Shown in pieces: positions 45,647 to 54,755 of a DNA stretch of 64,000 bases. Origin of the DNA: Fischerella sp. JS2 (GTDB lineage Bacteria; Cyanobacteriota; Cyanobacteriia; Cyanobacteriales; Nostocaceae); contig NZ_CP135918.1 of NCBI RefSeq assembly GCF_032393985.1, positions 1,860,001 through 1,924,000 of the forward strand. The letters are read 5' to 3'. The notes under the pieces were generated by a model. That model made no database searches, was not told the DNA's origin, and was given only the letters and a program-made list of their open reading frames with translations. A program made the translations under genes and the position numbers. Every line of letters starts with the position of its first letter. Positions within the stretch are counted from its first letter, which is position 1.

Positions 45647-47329
45647 CTATTCATTTACTGAAATATTTAGAAAAGCAGGACTTCTGTCATATTTCAATTT
45701 GCCGTATTCCAACTTTATGATACGGTCTGCAATGTAAAAATATCGGTCATCATGGGTAATAACCAGTACAGTTTTACCTCTATTTTTTAGTTCTGGTAAA
45801 AGTTGAGTGTAGAATATTTCCTTAAAGACAGGATCTTGATCTGAAGCCCACTCATCAAACATATAAATAGGACGATCTTCTAAGTAGGTAGTGAGCAAAG
45901 CGAGGCGTTTGCGCTGTCCTTGAGAAAGGTTTGTTGTAGAAAGCACACCATCTTTGACTTTAACTTTATGGTCAAGTTGTAGTTGCACAAGGTAATTTTG
46001 AGTTTGAGTGTCTAGGTTGCTATTATCCAAACCCAACAAACGCTCAAAAAGGTAGAAGTCAGAAAATACTACTGAAAATTGCTGACGATACCACTCTCTA
46101 TTGTGATTATCGATTAGTTTACCATCTAAATAAATTTCTCCAGTTTCAGGGATATAAAGACCAGAAATTAATTTAGCTAGGGTAGACTTACCACTACCAT
46201 TACCTCCGACTATAAAAATTAATTCTCCTGGATAGAATTTCAAGTTAATAGGACCAAGGATAAAGTTAGTTTCCTCTCGCTCCTGATAATATATATGAGT
46301 TACATTTACAAGTTCTAGATACTGCCAAAATTGACCTAAGGAAAGTATTTTTTCAGAGTAAGTTTCGTTGGAACTACTAGGTAATGAAAGTCCCAGAGAC
46401 TCAACTTTTTTTAATGCTACTAAGGCTCTAGTTACAGTAGGCAGCATACTCATGATGTGTTCTAAAGGTGACATCATGTAGATGATAGTTAGGGCATAAG
46501 CAGAGATAATTGTAAAATGAATCTTTGTTAAAGAAGGTAGAGTGAATAAAAGCAAACCGATTGCAATAAAAAAGAGAATTTGTCCCCAACTGGCAGCAGC
46601 TGCAAAAACGCTCAAACCGAGAACGTTATGATGACGGTATGATAGGGCAGTAGTGCAAAGGTCTTCTTTGAGAAATGATTGTCGTCGCTGATGGTGCAGC
46701 TTAAGTTCCTTTGTGCCTTGAGTGATGGCGCAGAAGTGGTTAAATAACTTATCTTCCTGTTCGCGAGCCAATTCCAGCAAGGACATGGCTTTCATCATTG
46801 GTAGTAGATAGCTGAATATTCCCAGGAACAGAAAGCAAAGACCGATCACGAACACAGTGGTAGAAAGCCAACCAAGATAAATCAGGCAGGCAATAACAAT
46901 GGCAATATTGATACAGAAAAAAGGAATAATCAGAACTGTACTAGAAATTGTTCGGATATCTTCAGTAAGGACAGCTAAAAGACGATAAGCACCAATTTGT
47001 TCTAATAGACGTAAGGGAGAAGCAAGAATACGGCGACTTAACAACATCCGTAGGTCAAGAATAGCTTTTTCTGAAAGATGGATGAGCAAGACTTGAGAAG
47101 CAAAATTAGCAATAAGCCGCACCAGACACAAAGCAACAAAGCTCGAAACTAAGGTAGTGGTCGATGGTTGATTTTGACTTAATGTGGCGTTGATTAGAGC
47201 AATCAAACCAGCAGCACAGCCACCACTAAGGATACCAGCCAATATAGCAAGGCTGAGGAGAAGAGCGGAAGTGCGTAACAGAAGGCGCAAAAGGTTCATG
47301 AAATTCCTCTTCAACAGCCAAAGGTTCAA
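45647..47329 (-). CDS. ABC exporter, cyclic-peptide/siderophore type (SyrD/PvdE-like)
   Basis: 560 residues with six N-terminal TM helices and a fused NBD. NBD motifs: Walker A VGGNGSGKSTLAKLIS, signature LSQGQRKRLALL (variant of LSGGQ), Walker B PIYMFDEWASDQDP and the switch His in VITHDD. The DEWASDQDP and QRKRLAL forms are those of the cyclic-peptide export ABC transporters (SyrD, PvdE), usually secreting peptides or lipopeptides made by NRPS. It follows GT2 paralogue 2 by 65 bp. It is the likely export pump of the cluster product or of a glycolipid intermediate. Confidence 0.9.
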   Translation of the reverse strand: MNLWLLKRNFMNLLRLLLRTSALLLSLAILAGILSGGCAAGLIALINATLSQNQPSTTTLVSSFVALCLVRLIANFASQVLLIHLSEKAILDLRMLLSRRILASPLRLLEQIGAYRLLAVLTEDIRTISSTVLIIPFFCINIAIVIACLIYLGWLSTTVFVIGLCFLFLGIFSYLLPMMKAMSLLELAREQEDKLFNHFCAITQGTKELKLHHQRRQSFLKEDLCTTALSYRHHNVLGLSVFAAAASWGQILFFIAIGLLLFTLPSLTKIHFTIISAYALTIIYMMSPLEHIMSMLPTVTRALVALKKVESLGLSLPSSSNETYSEKILSLGQFWQYLELVNVTHIYYQEREETNFILGPINLKFYPGELIFIVGGNGSGKSTLAKLISGLYIPETGEIYLDGKLIDNHNREWYRQQFSVVFSDFYLFERLLGLDNSNLDTQTQNYLVQLQLDHKVKVKDGVLSTTNLSQGQRKRLALLTTYLEDRPIYMFDEWASDQDPVFKEIFYTQLLPELKNRGKTVLVITHDDRYFYIADRIIKLEYGKLKYDRSPAFLNISVNE

Positions 47330-47394
47330 ATTGTAGAGTCTACAAATGCATCTATTCGAGTTAATGATGCGATCGCACTTAGTTGTCTAATTCT

Positions 47395-48654
47395 TTAAAG
47401 TGAAATATTAGTGTCAATAGGTTGCCTTGAAAGTTCATAAGGTTGGTATTCGATTAATCGAATGTTCCAAGGCCCTTTAATCTGATAACTGATGCCGCGC
47501 CATTCCACTTTTTGTGTCAATATCGCCGATACGACCGTGACTGCATAAACTAACTGTGTCAATGGAATTGCCACCAGAGTTTTTGCCATCATCAAGGCTG
47601 AAAATGGAGTCGTTGATTCACCCCGTGCCCGAATCACTCGCCGCACAACTTGTTCCACAAATACCAGTTGCACAGCTATTGCCAGGATGTAGCTAGCAAA
47701 TCCTCCAGCTATCCCTAGTGCAGTACCTATGTTTCCCTTACTTAGTGCAATTAGCAGCAGCACTATTGTCAGTACAACAGCCAATGTAGATGTGAATACT
47801 TGGGCGACAATAAGCAGCCATTGAGGATTGTAAAGCCGTGTGGAGAGTAATTGGCGTGTAATGAAGCGCAAACATCGAGCTAAATTGCACTCCTCACGAT
47901 TGGGCATCATGACTGTAGGTACAAATTTCACGTTTAAGCCCATCGCTTGTAATGCTCCAAGAATGGGGGCGTCAACGGAAATGCTTTGTGTCCATTTCTC
48001 CAATAGCCCTGATTGCCGTAATACAGAAAGCCTCATTGCTATTGAGCCTCCCCAAGGAGCTTGCTGGGTACACATAAAGACGACGGCTACTGTGTTCCAT
48101 AGATATCGAACTAGCGAACCCCATTGTCCGCTTTGCGTTATGTACCAACGGTTTCCTGTGGTGGCTCCTATCCGCTCATCCATTAGGGGTATAACTAGTT
48201 CACGCAGCCAGGTGGGATGGGCGATGACATCGGCATCTATAAAAGCCACTACCTGATAAGAATCGTCTAGTGCTTTGATAGCTTGCACTAATGCACTGCC
48301 TTTAAGACTACATGTGTTGTGCCGAGCAATTAAAGGGTTGACTTGAACGTGTGTTGCTTGTGCTTGCTGAATCGTTTTGTTAACGATATTCCAGGCTGGA
48401 TCTTCTTGACTATCGACAACAATGTGCAAGTTGTATTGCGGATAGTTCTGGTAGAGTAAGGCACGCACACAAGCAGCTAAGAATGGATCAGCACCTCGCA
48501 GAGAAAGAATGACTGCTGCCTTAGGCAACAACTCGTCTTGTATAGTCTTTGGGCTTGGCAAATTCATTGATGATACAAAAGCCAGTATATAAAATATCTG
48601 GAGAACCACAAAAGCTGTCAAAATCCCAAAAAGAGCGATCGCTAACACATTCAT
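47395..48654 (-). CDS. Membrane glycosyltransferase family 2 (paralogue 2)
   Basis: 419 residues, aligning end to end with the gene at 42787-44046 without gaps. Same motifs: VVDSQEDP, FIDADVIAHP, RWYITQSGQWG and RFITRQLLSTRL. Differences cluster in the TM region (about 280-340) and in the acceptor loop SVDAPILGAL (SVDVPIYKAL in the paralogue), suggesting a changed acceptor. The ATG overlaps the stop of the upstream methyltransferase-like gene by 4 bp (48651-48654, ATGA), so they are translationally coupled. Sugar and acceptor unknown. Confidence 0.85.
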   Translation of the reverse strand: MNVLAIALFGILTAFVVLQIFYILAFVSSMNLPSPKTIQDELLPKAAVILSLRGADPFLAACVRALLYQNYPQYNLHIVVDSQEDPAWNIVNKTIQQAQATHVQVNPLIARHNTCSLKGSALVQAIKALDDSYQVVAFIDADVIAHPTWLRELVIPLMDERIGATTGNRWYITQSGQWGSLVRYLWNTVAVVFMCTQQAPWGGSIAMRLSVLRQSGLLEKWTQSISVDAPILGALQAMGLNVKFVPTVMMPNREECNLARCLRFITRQLLSTRLYNPQWLLIVAQVFTSTLAVVLTIVLLLIALSKGNIGTALGIAGGFASYILAIAVQLVFVEQVVRRVIRARGESTTPFSALMMAKTLVAIPLTQLVYAVTVVSAILTQKVEWRGISYQIKGPWNIRLIEYQPYELSRQPIDTNISL

Positions 48655-49427
48655 TGATTTACCTCAAACTCATTAACTTTGCCTGGATAAGTCACAAATG
48701 CGAATGATCCACAAACTTGTTTGTGCAGCAAGACGCTCACTCTTGATTCAGTTGTCCATCTGCGTAACACTTCTGCTTCGCACTCGCGATCTGCATCATC
48801 GAGCAAGATGAGTGCATTGTCACAAAGGTGCTGGCCAAGAACAGGCAAAAGTCCATATCGACCACCAGGAGTTTGATTACTAGGAGGACCGTCACAAATA
48901 ACCAGGCGAAAATTATTTGGTAGACAAGAAAATGGAGGATTGTACCAACAAAAGCCTCCAAAGTTGTGTAAGGGCGATAGATAGAGATTGACTCCCGGAA
49001 TTTTATAGCGTTCTAGCACGGTATTAACACGTGTATACCATTGCGGAATATGCTCCAGTGACCAAATCTCAACGCCACGCCGACCCGCAAGCAACCCCAG
49101 TAGAATAGTTGTGAGTCCGCTACCACACTCTAGAATAGGCCCAGGAGTCTTTACAGCCTGCTTCGCTACTTCCTCTAGGTAATCAAGGTTGGCAGCAAAA
49201 TGATTATTCCCCCAACCTGCCAGCAATCCGGCAAGCATTTTGCGGGTTGGCATTTTACCTGGTGGGAAGTTGGCAATCTCTAGTAGCAACTCATGAAATG
49301 TGGGTGTAAACCACGCTTGTTGATACAACTTTAGTTGAGCATTGAGGAACTTGAAACCCCAAGCTGTGGTTGTGAGTATATTCCCAATCAGGTAAGGAAT
49401 AGAGGAGTTTCTAAGCAGTTTTGTCAT
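48651..49427 (-). CDS. SAM-methyltransferase-like protein
   Basis: 258 residues with a Rossmann methyltransferase-type core: ILECGSGLTTILLGLLAG (motif I), IWSLEHIPQWYTRV (acidic post-II region), LVICDGPPSN (motif IV, DGPP) and ALILLDDADR. The N-terminus is hydrophobic (residues 5-25), perhaps membrane-associated. It overlaps the downstream GT2 gene by 4 bp, and the two are likely partners in modifying a lipid-linked intermediate (inferred). O- or C-methyl transfer or another SAM-dependent role cannot be distinguished. No FkbM-type N-terminus. Confidence 0.72.
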   Translation of the reverse strand: MTKLLRNSSIPYLIGNILTTTAWGFKFLNAQLKLYQQAWFTPTFHELLLEIANFPPGKMPTRKMLAGLLAGWGNNHFAANLDYLEEVAKQAVKTPGPILECGSGLTTILLGLLAGRRGVEIWSLEHIPQWYTRVNTVLERYKIPGVNLYLSPLHNFGGFCWYNPPFSCLPNNFRLVICDGPPSNQTPGGRYGLLPVLGQHLCDNALILLDDADRECEAEVLRRWTTESRVSVLLHKQVCGSFAFVTYPGKVNEFEVNQ

Positions 49428-49543
49428 GACTTTAATTTTTTGAGAAGTTATGATCAGAAAAATTATCGAAATCTATCTCAAGTTAGTTTGAGATTTTTTA
49501 TTAGCAGATGAGCCGTTTTCAAGAAAGCAACTGGAAAGTAGAA

Positions 49544-50401
49544 CTAGGCACGTCTGTATTGATTATTAGCTAAATTTTCTGCACGCATTTGGTTGAGTTT
49601 AGTGATAGCAATCCAACGATAAACTGCATCTACAAATTGTGGAGTAATTTGACCAATTGCAAATATTAGCTTGGTAAAAAATTCTGCGATCGCATTTTCA
49701 TTAATAATTACTTCTGCTTTGTTTTTCTGAATAGCTTTAATTACTGCTTTTGCTACTTCTTCTGGTGTTGATATACCCGCTAACATAGGAGTAGGCAAGC
49801 CACTATTTACAGTCATCCCAGTTTCAGAAATATATCCTGGACAAATGGCTGAAAACTTTATACCACTACCGACTAATTCCTGTCGCAAAGAATCAGTCCA
49901 CATAATTAAACCAGCTTTACTCGCTGAATAGATGCTATTGTAAGGAACTCCCTTTTTGCCAGCTAGAGACGAAATATTAACAATGTGACCACTACCACGC
50001 TCCAACATACTTGGCAATAATAAACGGGTTAATTCCATCGCCGCTAATAGATTAGTTGTCAATACTGACTGGAGGTCTTCAAGAGAATAATTTGTGAAAG
50101 ATTGATAAATTTCTACTCCAGTATTATTAATTAAAATATCAACTGGAGCAATTGTGTTATGAATATGCTGTATTAAAGCCGATATATTTTCTAAGTTACT
50201 GATATCAAAGGTAAAACCGATAAACTTACCACCAAGAGCTTTGACTTCATCACGTGTTTTATTCAGTCCAGACTTAGAACGAGAAATACCAATGACAGTT
50301 GCTTGCTCTTTTGCTAGAGCATAAGCAATATATACTCCTAGACCACGTGAAGCTCCAGTCAAAATTACTGTTTTATTCGCTATAATTGTCATGATAAACA
50401 A
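49544..50401 (-). CDS. Classical short-chain dehydrogenase/reductase
   Basis: 285 residues. NAD(P)-binding TGASRGLGVYIA, NNTGVEIYQSF (NNAG variant) and catalytic Ser-Tyr-Lys (ISSLAGKKG, then IYSASKAGL). It is complete and plausibly active; probable substrate a fatty-acyl or ketone intermediate. The C-terminal 50 residues are a hydrophobic extension, perhaps for membrane binding. It is separated from the DUF2141 gene by 1.2 kb and from the next gene by 116 bp, so it may head a sub-operon of modification and export genes. Confidence 0.88.
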   Translation of the reverse strand: MFIMTIIANKTVILTGASRGLGVYIAYALAKEQATVIGISRSKSGLNKTRDEVKALGGKFIGFTFDISNLENISALIQHIHNTIAPVDILINNTGVEIYQSFTNYSLEDLQSVLTTNLLAAMELTRLLLPSMLERGSGHIVNISSLAGKKGVPYNSIYSASKAGLIMWTDSLRQELVGSGIKFSAICPGYISETGMTVNSGLPTPMLAGISTPEEVAKAVIKAIQKNKAEVIINENAIAEFFTKLIFAIGQITPQFVDAVYRWIAITKLNQMRAENLANNQYRRA

Positions 50402-50859
50402 CCTACCTAAGTCAGATAAAGTTTACTATGTCTGCTAAGCATTAATAACTAAAGAAAACACTAAAAGGCTAAAATTAATCAATTAGCCATTTTTATTGTC
50501 TAAAATCTTCAAAGTCTGCCAAGTAAATCAAAAAAGAGAATAGCTCATGCCAGCTTAAAAAGACTGGTTTTTTAATTGTTTCAAGTTTCGTTCTTTTAAT
50601 TTGTATTGATACGCATGTTATTCTGATAAGATACTAGATTGCAACTCATATGCAACAAATTTGCAATACCTTAAGACAATCAAAAACTAGTGTAAAAATA
50701 CTCGCATCTTAAGAAATCACAACTAAGTTGCATGATGTTGCACTAAAGTTGCATTTCAATATACAAACTAATTATTTTCTGTAATGCTCGAATTTAGTTC
50801 ATTATGCCTAATTTAAAAAAAAGAAGCATAATAAGCTTTCACTTTTTGCTTTATTATTT

Positions 50860-50883
50860 GCCAGTGGAAGAAACACCACTGGC
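50860..50883 (+). terminator. Hairpin H1 with T-run
   Basis: GCCAGTGG and CCACTGGC (8-bp perfect stem) with an 8-nt loop, followed by TTTT. A terminator for plus-strand transcription, although no plus-strand gene precedes it. It resembles H2 at 51129-51152 at 20 of 24 positions. Confidence 0.55.
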
Positions 50884-51128
50884 TTTTGATTGCAGTAGAT
50901 AAAAGTAAAAATTTATAAGTATAAATAAAATCTGGAGTGAATATAATTCATTTGTAGTTAGACTAAGTCTACAAACAGATGATGTGGTGCTACATCTCCT
51001 TATGAACAAGGAATTTTAATTATGCAAACTAAGGCGCAATAGAGATATTATACTTGTCCGACTCTCCTTTGATATTGTTCATAGACATGTCGCTTGTCAA
51101 TCACTAGATTTGTCACCAAAAGAAAAAA

Positions 51129-51152
51129 GCCAGTGCCAAGAACACCACTGGC
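51129..51152 (-). terminator. Hairpin H2 with T-run on the minus strand
   Basis: GCCAGTG/CACTGGC stem (7 bp) preceded by A6 on the plus strand, thus a U-run on the minus strand. It is about 480 bp downstream of the DUF2141 gene and may end the upstream part of the cluster. The same core is found in H1. Confidence 0.55.
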
Positions 51153-51635
51153 GAGAATGAATCCAAGAGCACAAGGTTCGCTGAGCTAAATTTAAGAATT
51201 ACAGAAAATCATAATTTTATAAAGGTATATGCAACAACCATGCAACATAATGATTGTTTGTCCTTGGTGTGATGATTCAATAGAGTTCTCTTGGAAATGG
51301 TGTAAGGGTGTAGAATCTAGGGGAAGTGGGGAATACAGTCTCCTGACTAATGCTACGAAATCTAATACATATTTGGCTGTAGCATTTCATCTATCACAGC
51401 ATAGGCTGGTAGCTTATACCAAAGCTACTAACGGTCATCACATTAAATTTGCTATGTCAACCTATTTTCCATTCCTCTTCTTTTCCTTCTTCCTACCCTG
51501 CGGGTAGACATGAAGTGGCTTCTGTTCCCTGAAAGGGTTCCCGAAGGGTAAGTAGCCTATGAGCGCGTCTACGTGGTTCGTTTTTATCCCTTATAATGAA
51601 TGCGATAGATCACTAGCGCAGCTATCGATGATATT

Positions 51636-52109
51636 TTATGGATCTAGCGAGTATTTTATGGCAATCTTAATCGTTTTATTTGTCTTGAGTGAAAAACTTG
51701 CGTCTTGAAACTTTGGTATACCAGTTTTTATTGATATTGTCGGATTATTAGAAACACCAAAACCCTCTTGTGGAATACCTAAAAAATTTCTGTTTAATTG
51801 ATAATCTCCATTTTGATCATCAACTACAGCAACAGCATAAGTTCCAGGCTTCAATCCGTAGAATTCCTTTTTTATAGAAGTTCCTTGAATCCGAACACAA
51901 CTACTTTGTTCTTCACTGGTATCTGTTAGAGGAAACCCTTGTTCATTATTATAGATTCTCAGGCAAATCTGCCCTTTTTGATTACGGATTCCATCTACTA
52001 CAACAGTTAGTTTTATATTGGAATTATAATTTGGATTTGCTCTTGCTAAATCCAAAATGACAAAATTAGAGAGTAAAAATAGATAAAACAGAGTGATTCT
52101 TTTTATCAT
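51636..52109 (-). CDS. DUF2141 secreted protein
   Basis: 157 residues with a signal peptide (residues 1-24, ending around DLARA). The rest is a single DUF2141 domain with an immunoglobulin/prealbumin-like beta-sandwich: GQICLRIYNNEQGFP, the EFYGLKPGTYAVAVVDDQNGD core and LNRNFLGIPQEGFGVSNN. DUF2141 proteins are widespread and of unknown role, often in cell-envelope contexts. Here it lies 35 bp after the epimerase-like gene and is probably part of the cluster's transcript. It may bind a product or be unrelated baggage. Exported. Confidence 0.8.
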   Translation of the reverse strand: MIKRITLFYLFLLSNFVILDLARANPNYNSNIKLTVVVDGIRNQKGQICLRIYNNEQGFPLTDTSEEQSSCVRIQGTSIKKEFYGLKPGTYAVAVVDDQNGDYQLNRNFLGIPQEGFGVSNNPTISIKTGIPKFQDASFSLKTNKTIKIAIKYSLDP

Positions 52110-52144
52110 AAATATGTTTGCAATTTGTAGTTTTGGCTAATTTG

Positions 52145-53149
52145 CTATGACATCAATTTTTGAATATCTGTTATTTGCAGCCATTCTTGTGTGCGCCGCA
52201 TTCCTTCTGCTAGATCAATTTTTGGTTGAAAATTCAACATATTTTGTGCTTTGGCAATAGAATAAGCGTAGGGACGAGAAAGAAAATCTACAGTTTCCGG
52301 TAGAAGATGAGATTTTTTCCGAAAAAGTTTTTGTCCCTGTTCGCGCACACGCAGTAATAGTTTGGCTTCATCTTTTGGTAGAGAATAAGGTACAGGTAAA
52401 TTTGCCATTTCAGCTAAGCGAGTAAAATATTCTCTCCAAGAAGTTTTCTGCCCATCGGTGATGTTAAAGATTTCTCCATGTGCTTCCTTTTCGATCGCAA
52501 GAAAGATGCCATCAATCAAGTTATCGATATATACATGATTAATGACTCCTCGTCCATCGTTAATTAATGCAAATAATTTTTGCTGCATCATCAGTAGTGG
52601 TCGGACTATCCAAGGAATACTCCCCGGCCCGTAAACATCTCCTGGTCTGATAATGATGATCCCAAAACCTGGCGGGGCATGGAGTTGTAAAAGTGCTTCT
52701 TCTGCTTCTATTTTTGTCTGGCAGAAAGGATTATTCTCGCCACGCAGTGGTCCATCTTCCGTGATGCCATCAGGATAGTTGAAGCCATAAACCATAGCGC
52801 TGGAGAGATGAGTAAAGATTTTGACGCCAGCACTCTTAGCAGCCTTAGCCATGTTGACGGTTCCACCAACATTGACCTCACGAAAATGCTTGAGTGATCC
52901 ACTTTCTTGGACAATACCAGCTGTATGCAAAACGATGTCTACTCCCTGGCAAGCCTTATAGGCAGTCGTAGGATCTGTGACACTGCCAATCATAACCTCC
53001 GCACCTAGTTTTTGCGCTTGTTTAACTTTTTCGGCAGAACGTCCCAAACCACGAACTTTCATCCCTCGTGCTATGGCTAGCTCAGCAGTTCGTAAGCCAA
53101 TAAATCCACTAATTCCCGAAATTAAAAGTGTTTGTTCACACAGGTTCAT
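52145..53149 (-). CDS. Extended SDR (epimerase/dehydratase-like) with Phe in place of the catalytic Tyr
   Basis: 334 residues. NAD-binding GISGFIGLRTAEL (GxxGFxG), HTAGIV, and the active-site Ser in HLSSAMVYG. The usual YxxxK motif reads NPFCQTKIEAEE, i.e. Phe replaces Tyr while Lys remains. The C-terminal substrate domain has RPGDVYGPG and DGRGVINHVYIDNLIDG, as in NAD-dependent epimerases and 3-beta-HSD/OleD-type reductases. With Tyr lost, classical hydride chemistry should be impaired unless another residue substitutes. It lies in the cluster 67 bp after the acyltransferase gene. Possible roles are dehydratase, decarboxylase or non-redox binding. Confidence 0.85.
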   Translation of the reverse strand: MNLCEQTLLISGISGFIGLRTAELAIARGMKVRGLGRSAEKVKQAQKLGAEVMIGSVTDPTTAYKACQGVDIVLHTAGIVQESGSLKHFREVNVGGTVNMAKAAKSAGVKIFTHLSSAMVYGFNYPDGITEDGPLRGENNPFCQTKIEAEEALLQLHAPPGFGIIIIRPGDVYGPGSIPWIVRPLLMMQQKLFALINDGRGVINHVYIDNLIDGIFLAIEKEAHGEIFNITDGQKTSWREYFTRLAEMANLPVPYSLPKDEAKLLLRVREQGQKLFRKKSHLLPETVDFLSRPYAYSIAKAQNMLNFQPKIDLAEGMRRTQEWLQITDIQKLMS

Positions 53150-53216
53150 AAAACTTACTCACTCTATTTGTGGAACCAATCCGTCTTGAAAAGCTTTGAA
53201 CGGAGTTTTTCTCCGA

Positions 53217-54665
53217 TCAAACTTTTCGCAAAATCCAAAATCTAAAATCTAAAATCGAACGACCGCGTCTACGGGCTCGACGAGCAACACTACTCAAAGC
53301 ACGAGGAGCAATTGAAGTTAGCTGCGTTTGGGGGATCGCAACTATTTGATCAGTAAAAGTGAATTTTGGATTTTTACAGGCTTTTATAATACAAGCAAGG
53401 ACATGATCAGCGAGAATTTCCGCAGTTTCCTGACTAATAGCAGGTTCAGAAAACATGAAATTCAAAAACATTTTTTCTTCAAAAGTTAGAACAGCAACAC
53501 ACAAACCTCTAAATGCTGCATTTGCAGTCACAAAGCTAATTTCTTCAAGTTCAAATACACCATAATTTGAAGGGATGTTGACTCTACCTATATTCGTGAC
53601 ACCTACTGTTGAAAATACCTGATAAGGATAAGCGAGAAGAAAGTTTATCAACAGCTTGGTTAACAAAGGTAAGCAGAAGATCCGATTACTTTCCAAAGTT
53701 GCTTTCATCTGTTGTCTTCTGTCGCGAGCTAAATCCCAAAAAGGTGTATTTATTCTTAAGGTATGACATGAGATATCACCAGAAACCAATACACCTAGAT
53801 GCTCATTACTGACTTTTGGTTGGAGTCGGTTACGTAGATTAATAGGAGACCAACAGCTGAGATTGACATTTGTTTTCTTTGCAGGAGTAATTTTTCTGCC
53901 TGCTGCAAACAACATTGCTGCACACAAAGCAGCGTGTACCGTTGTCTTATTCTTTCTACAAGCATTGAGCAACTTTGTCGTTTGTGCTTCGTTGAGTTTT
54001 CTGTGAACTATACCAGTACGCCGTGATTCAATCGGTAGGAATTTTTCACACTTCAAAGTTTGTGGTCGGTAGTAAATATCTTTTAATATAAGTCTGCATA
54101 TAGTTAAGAAGATATTCACTGCACCTTTCCATCCTTGCATGGAGTCTGGCAACAGTTTTTTGAGCGGTGGAAGTGCAGGTAAGCTGACAACTTCTATTGG
54201 TTCAAAAGATATAATTTTTTGGCAATATCTTAAAAGTTCTGAATGTAGTTGGATGCAAGATAAACCATCTGCGATCGCATGATGTATTGTTGTGATCAAA
54301 TAATTGACATTTTGTTCATTTTTGAGAGCAACCAGCACAACTCGCATTAAACTTTTGTGACTTTCAATTTTTTGATTGAGTTCTTGCCAAACAATTTCTT
54401 GCCACTGTTGTGAGTCAAGTTTTTTCACTACCCGTAAAGGGATCTCGATATCTCCACTCTCAAAGCGCAAACCATCTAACTTATTGACGATGCGGCAATT
54501 CAGCCGGGGATGACGTGCTTGAAGCAATTCAAGAGATTGTCTAATCACTTCTTCGCTGAGTAGTCCGTTAATTCGACAAATCGTAACTATGTTATATGTT
54601 GTGGCACGGCGATTCAAAATCTCCAGCGCCTGCTCGTAAGAAGAGAGTTTCCTATCATAGAGCAT
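53217..54665 (-). CDS. Condensation/alcohol-acetyltransferase-type acyltransferase (copy 1)
   Basis: 482 residues of the CoA/ACP-dependent acyltransferase (condensation, PapA and AATase) superfamily. The catalytic motif is TTIHHAIADGLSC (HHxxxDG). The second structural motif is in the C-terminal half near VGVTNIGRVNIPSNYG. Such enzymes transfer acyl groups from CoA or ACP to an alcohol or amine. Large blocks are identical with the next gene (54756-56162), while about residues 1-20, 180-200 and 325-360 differ. Its C-terminal tail (ARRRGRSILDFRFWILRKV) is encoded by an AAAATCTAAAATC-type intergenic repeat and probably is non-native. It is upstream of the extended SDR. Confidence 0.85.
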   Translation of the reverse strand: MLYDRKLSSYEQALEILNRRATTYNIVTICRINGLLSEEVIRQSLELLQARHPRLNCRIVNKLDGLRFESGDIEIPLRVVKKLDSQQWQEIVWQELNQKIESHKSLMRVVLVALKNEQNVNYLITTIHHAIADGLSCIQLHSELLRYCQKIISFEPIEVVSLPALPPLKKLLPDSMQGWKGAVNIFLTICRLILKDIYYRPQTLKCEKFLPIESRRTGIVHRKLNEAQTTKLLNACRKNKTTVHAALCAAMLFAAGRKITPAKKTNVNLSCWSPINLRNRLQPKVSNEHLGVLVSGDISCHTLRINTPFWDLARDRRQQMKATLESNRIFCLPLLTKLLINFLLAYPYQVFSTVGVTNIGRVNIPSNYGVFELEEISFVTANAAFRGLCVAVLTFEEKMFLNFMFSEPAISQETAEILADHVLACIIKACKNPKFTFTDQIVAIPQTQLTSIAPRALSSVARRARRRGRSILDFRFWILRKV

Positions 54666-54755
54666 AAGTATTTATGTTTTGAAATTAGTTGAGGAAGGCA
54701 GGAGGCAGGAGGCAGAAAGCTTTTTAATGGGGAATACCCTTAAATTAAGATGTTT
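54666..54755. repeat. Short GGCAGGAGGCAGGAGGCAG repeat spacer between the tandem acyltransferases
   Basis: AGGCAGGAGGCAGGAGGCAGAAAGC at about 54693-54718, a tandem GCAGGAG-type repeat also present at the end of the 42405-42565 element. No coding. Confidence 0.55.

Larger units (their letters stand above)
50402..51635. other. 1.2-kb gene-poor gap inside the cluster
   Basis: No convincing CDS; a 92-residue plus-strand frame at 51229-51507 is unlikely (odd composition, no RBS). It has two related hairpins in opposite orientation (50860-50883 and 51129-51152), a tiny ORF with AAGGA and ATG (51022, MQTKAQ then stop), and a dispersed-repeat fragment at about 51510-51575 with the TACCCTGCGGGTA and GAGCGCGTCTACG parts. 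It may be the scar of a lost gene. Confidence 0.5.

Noticed and set aside
51229-51507. 92-residue plus-strand reading frame in the cluster gap
   Set aside because: No convincing RBS, odd composition, and its end lies in a dispersed repeat.
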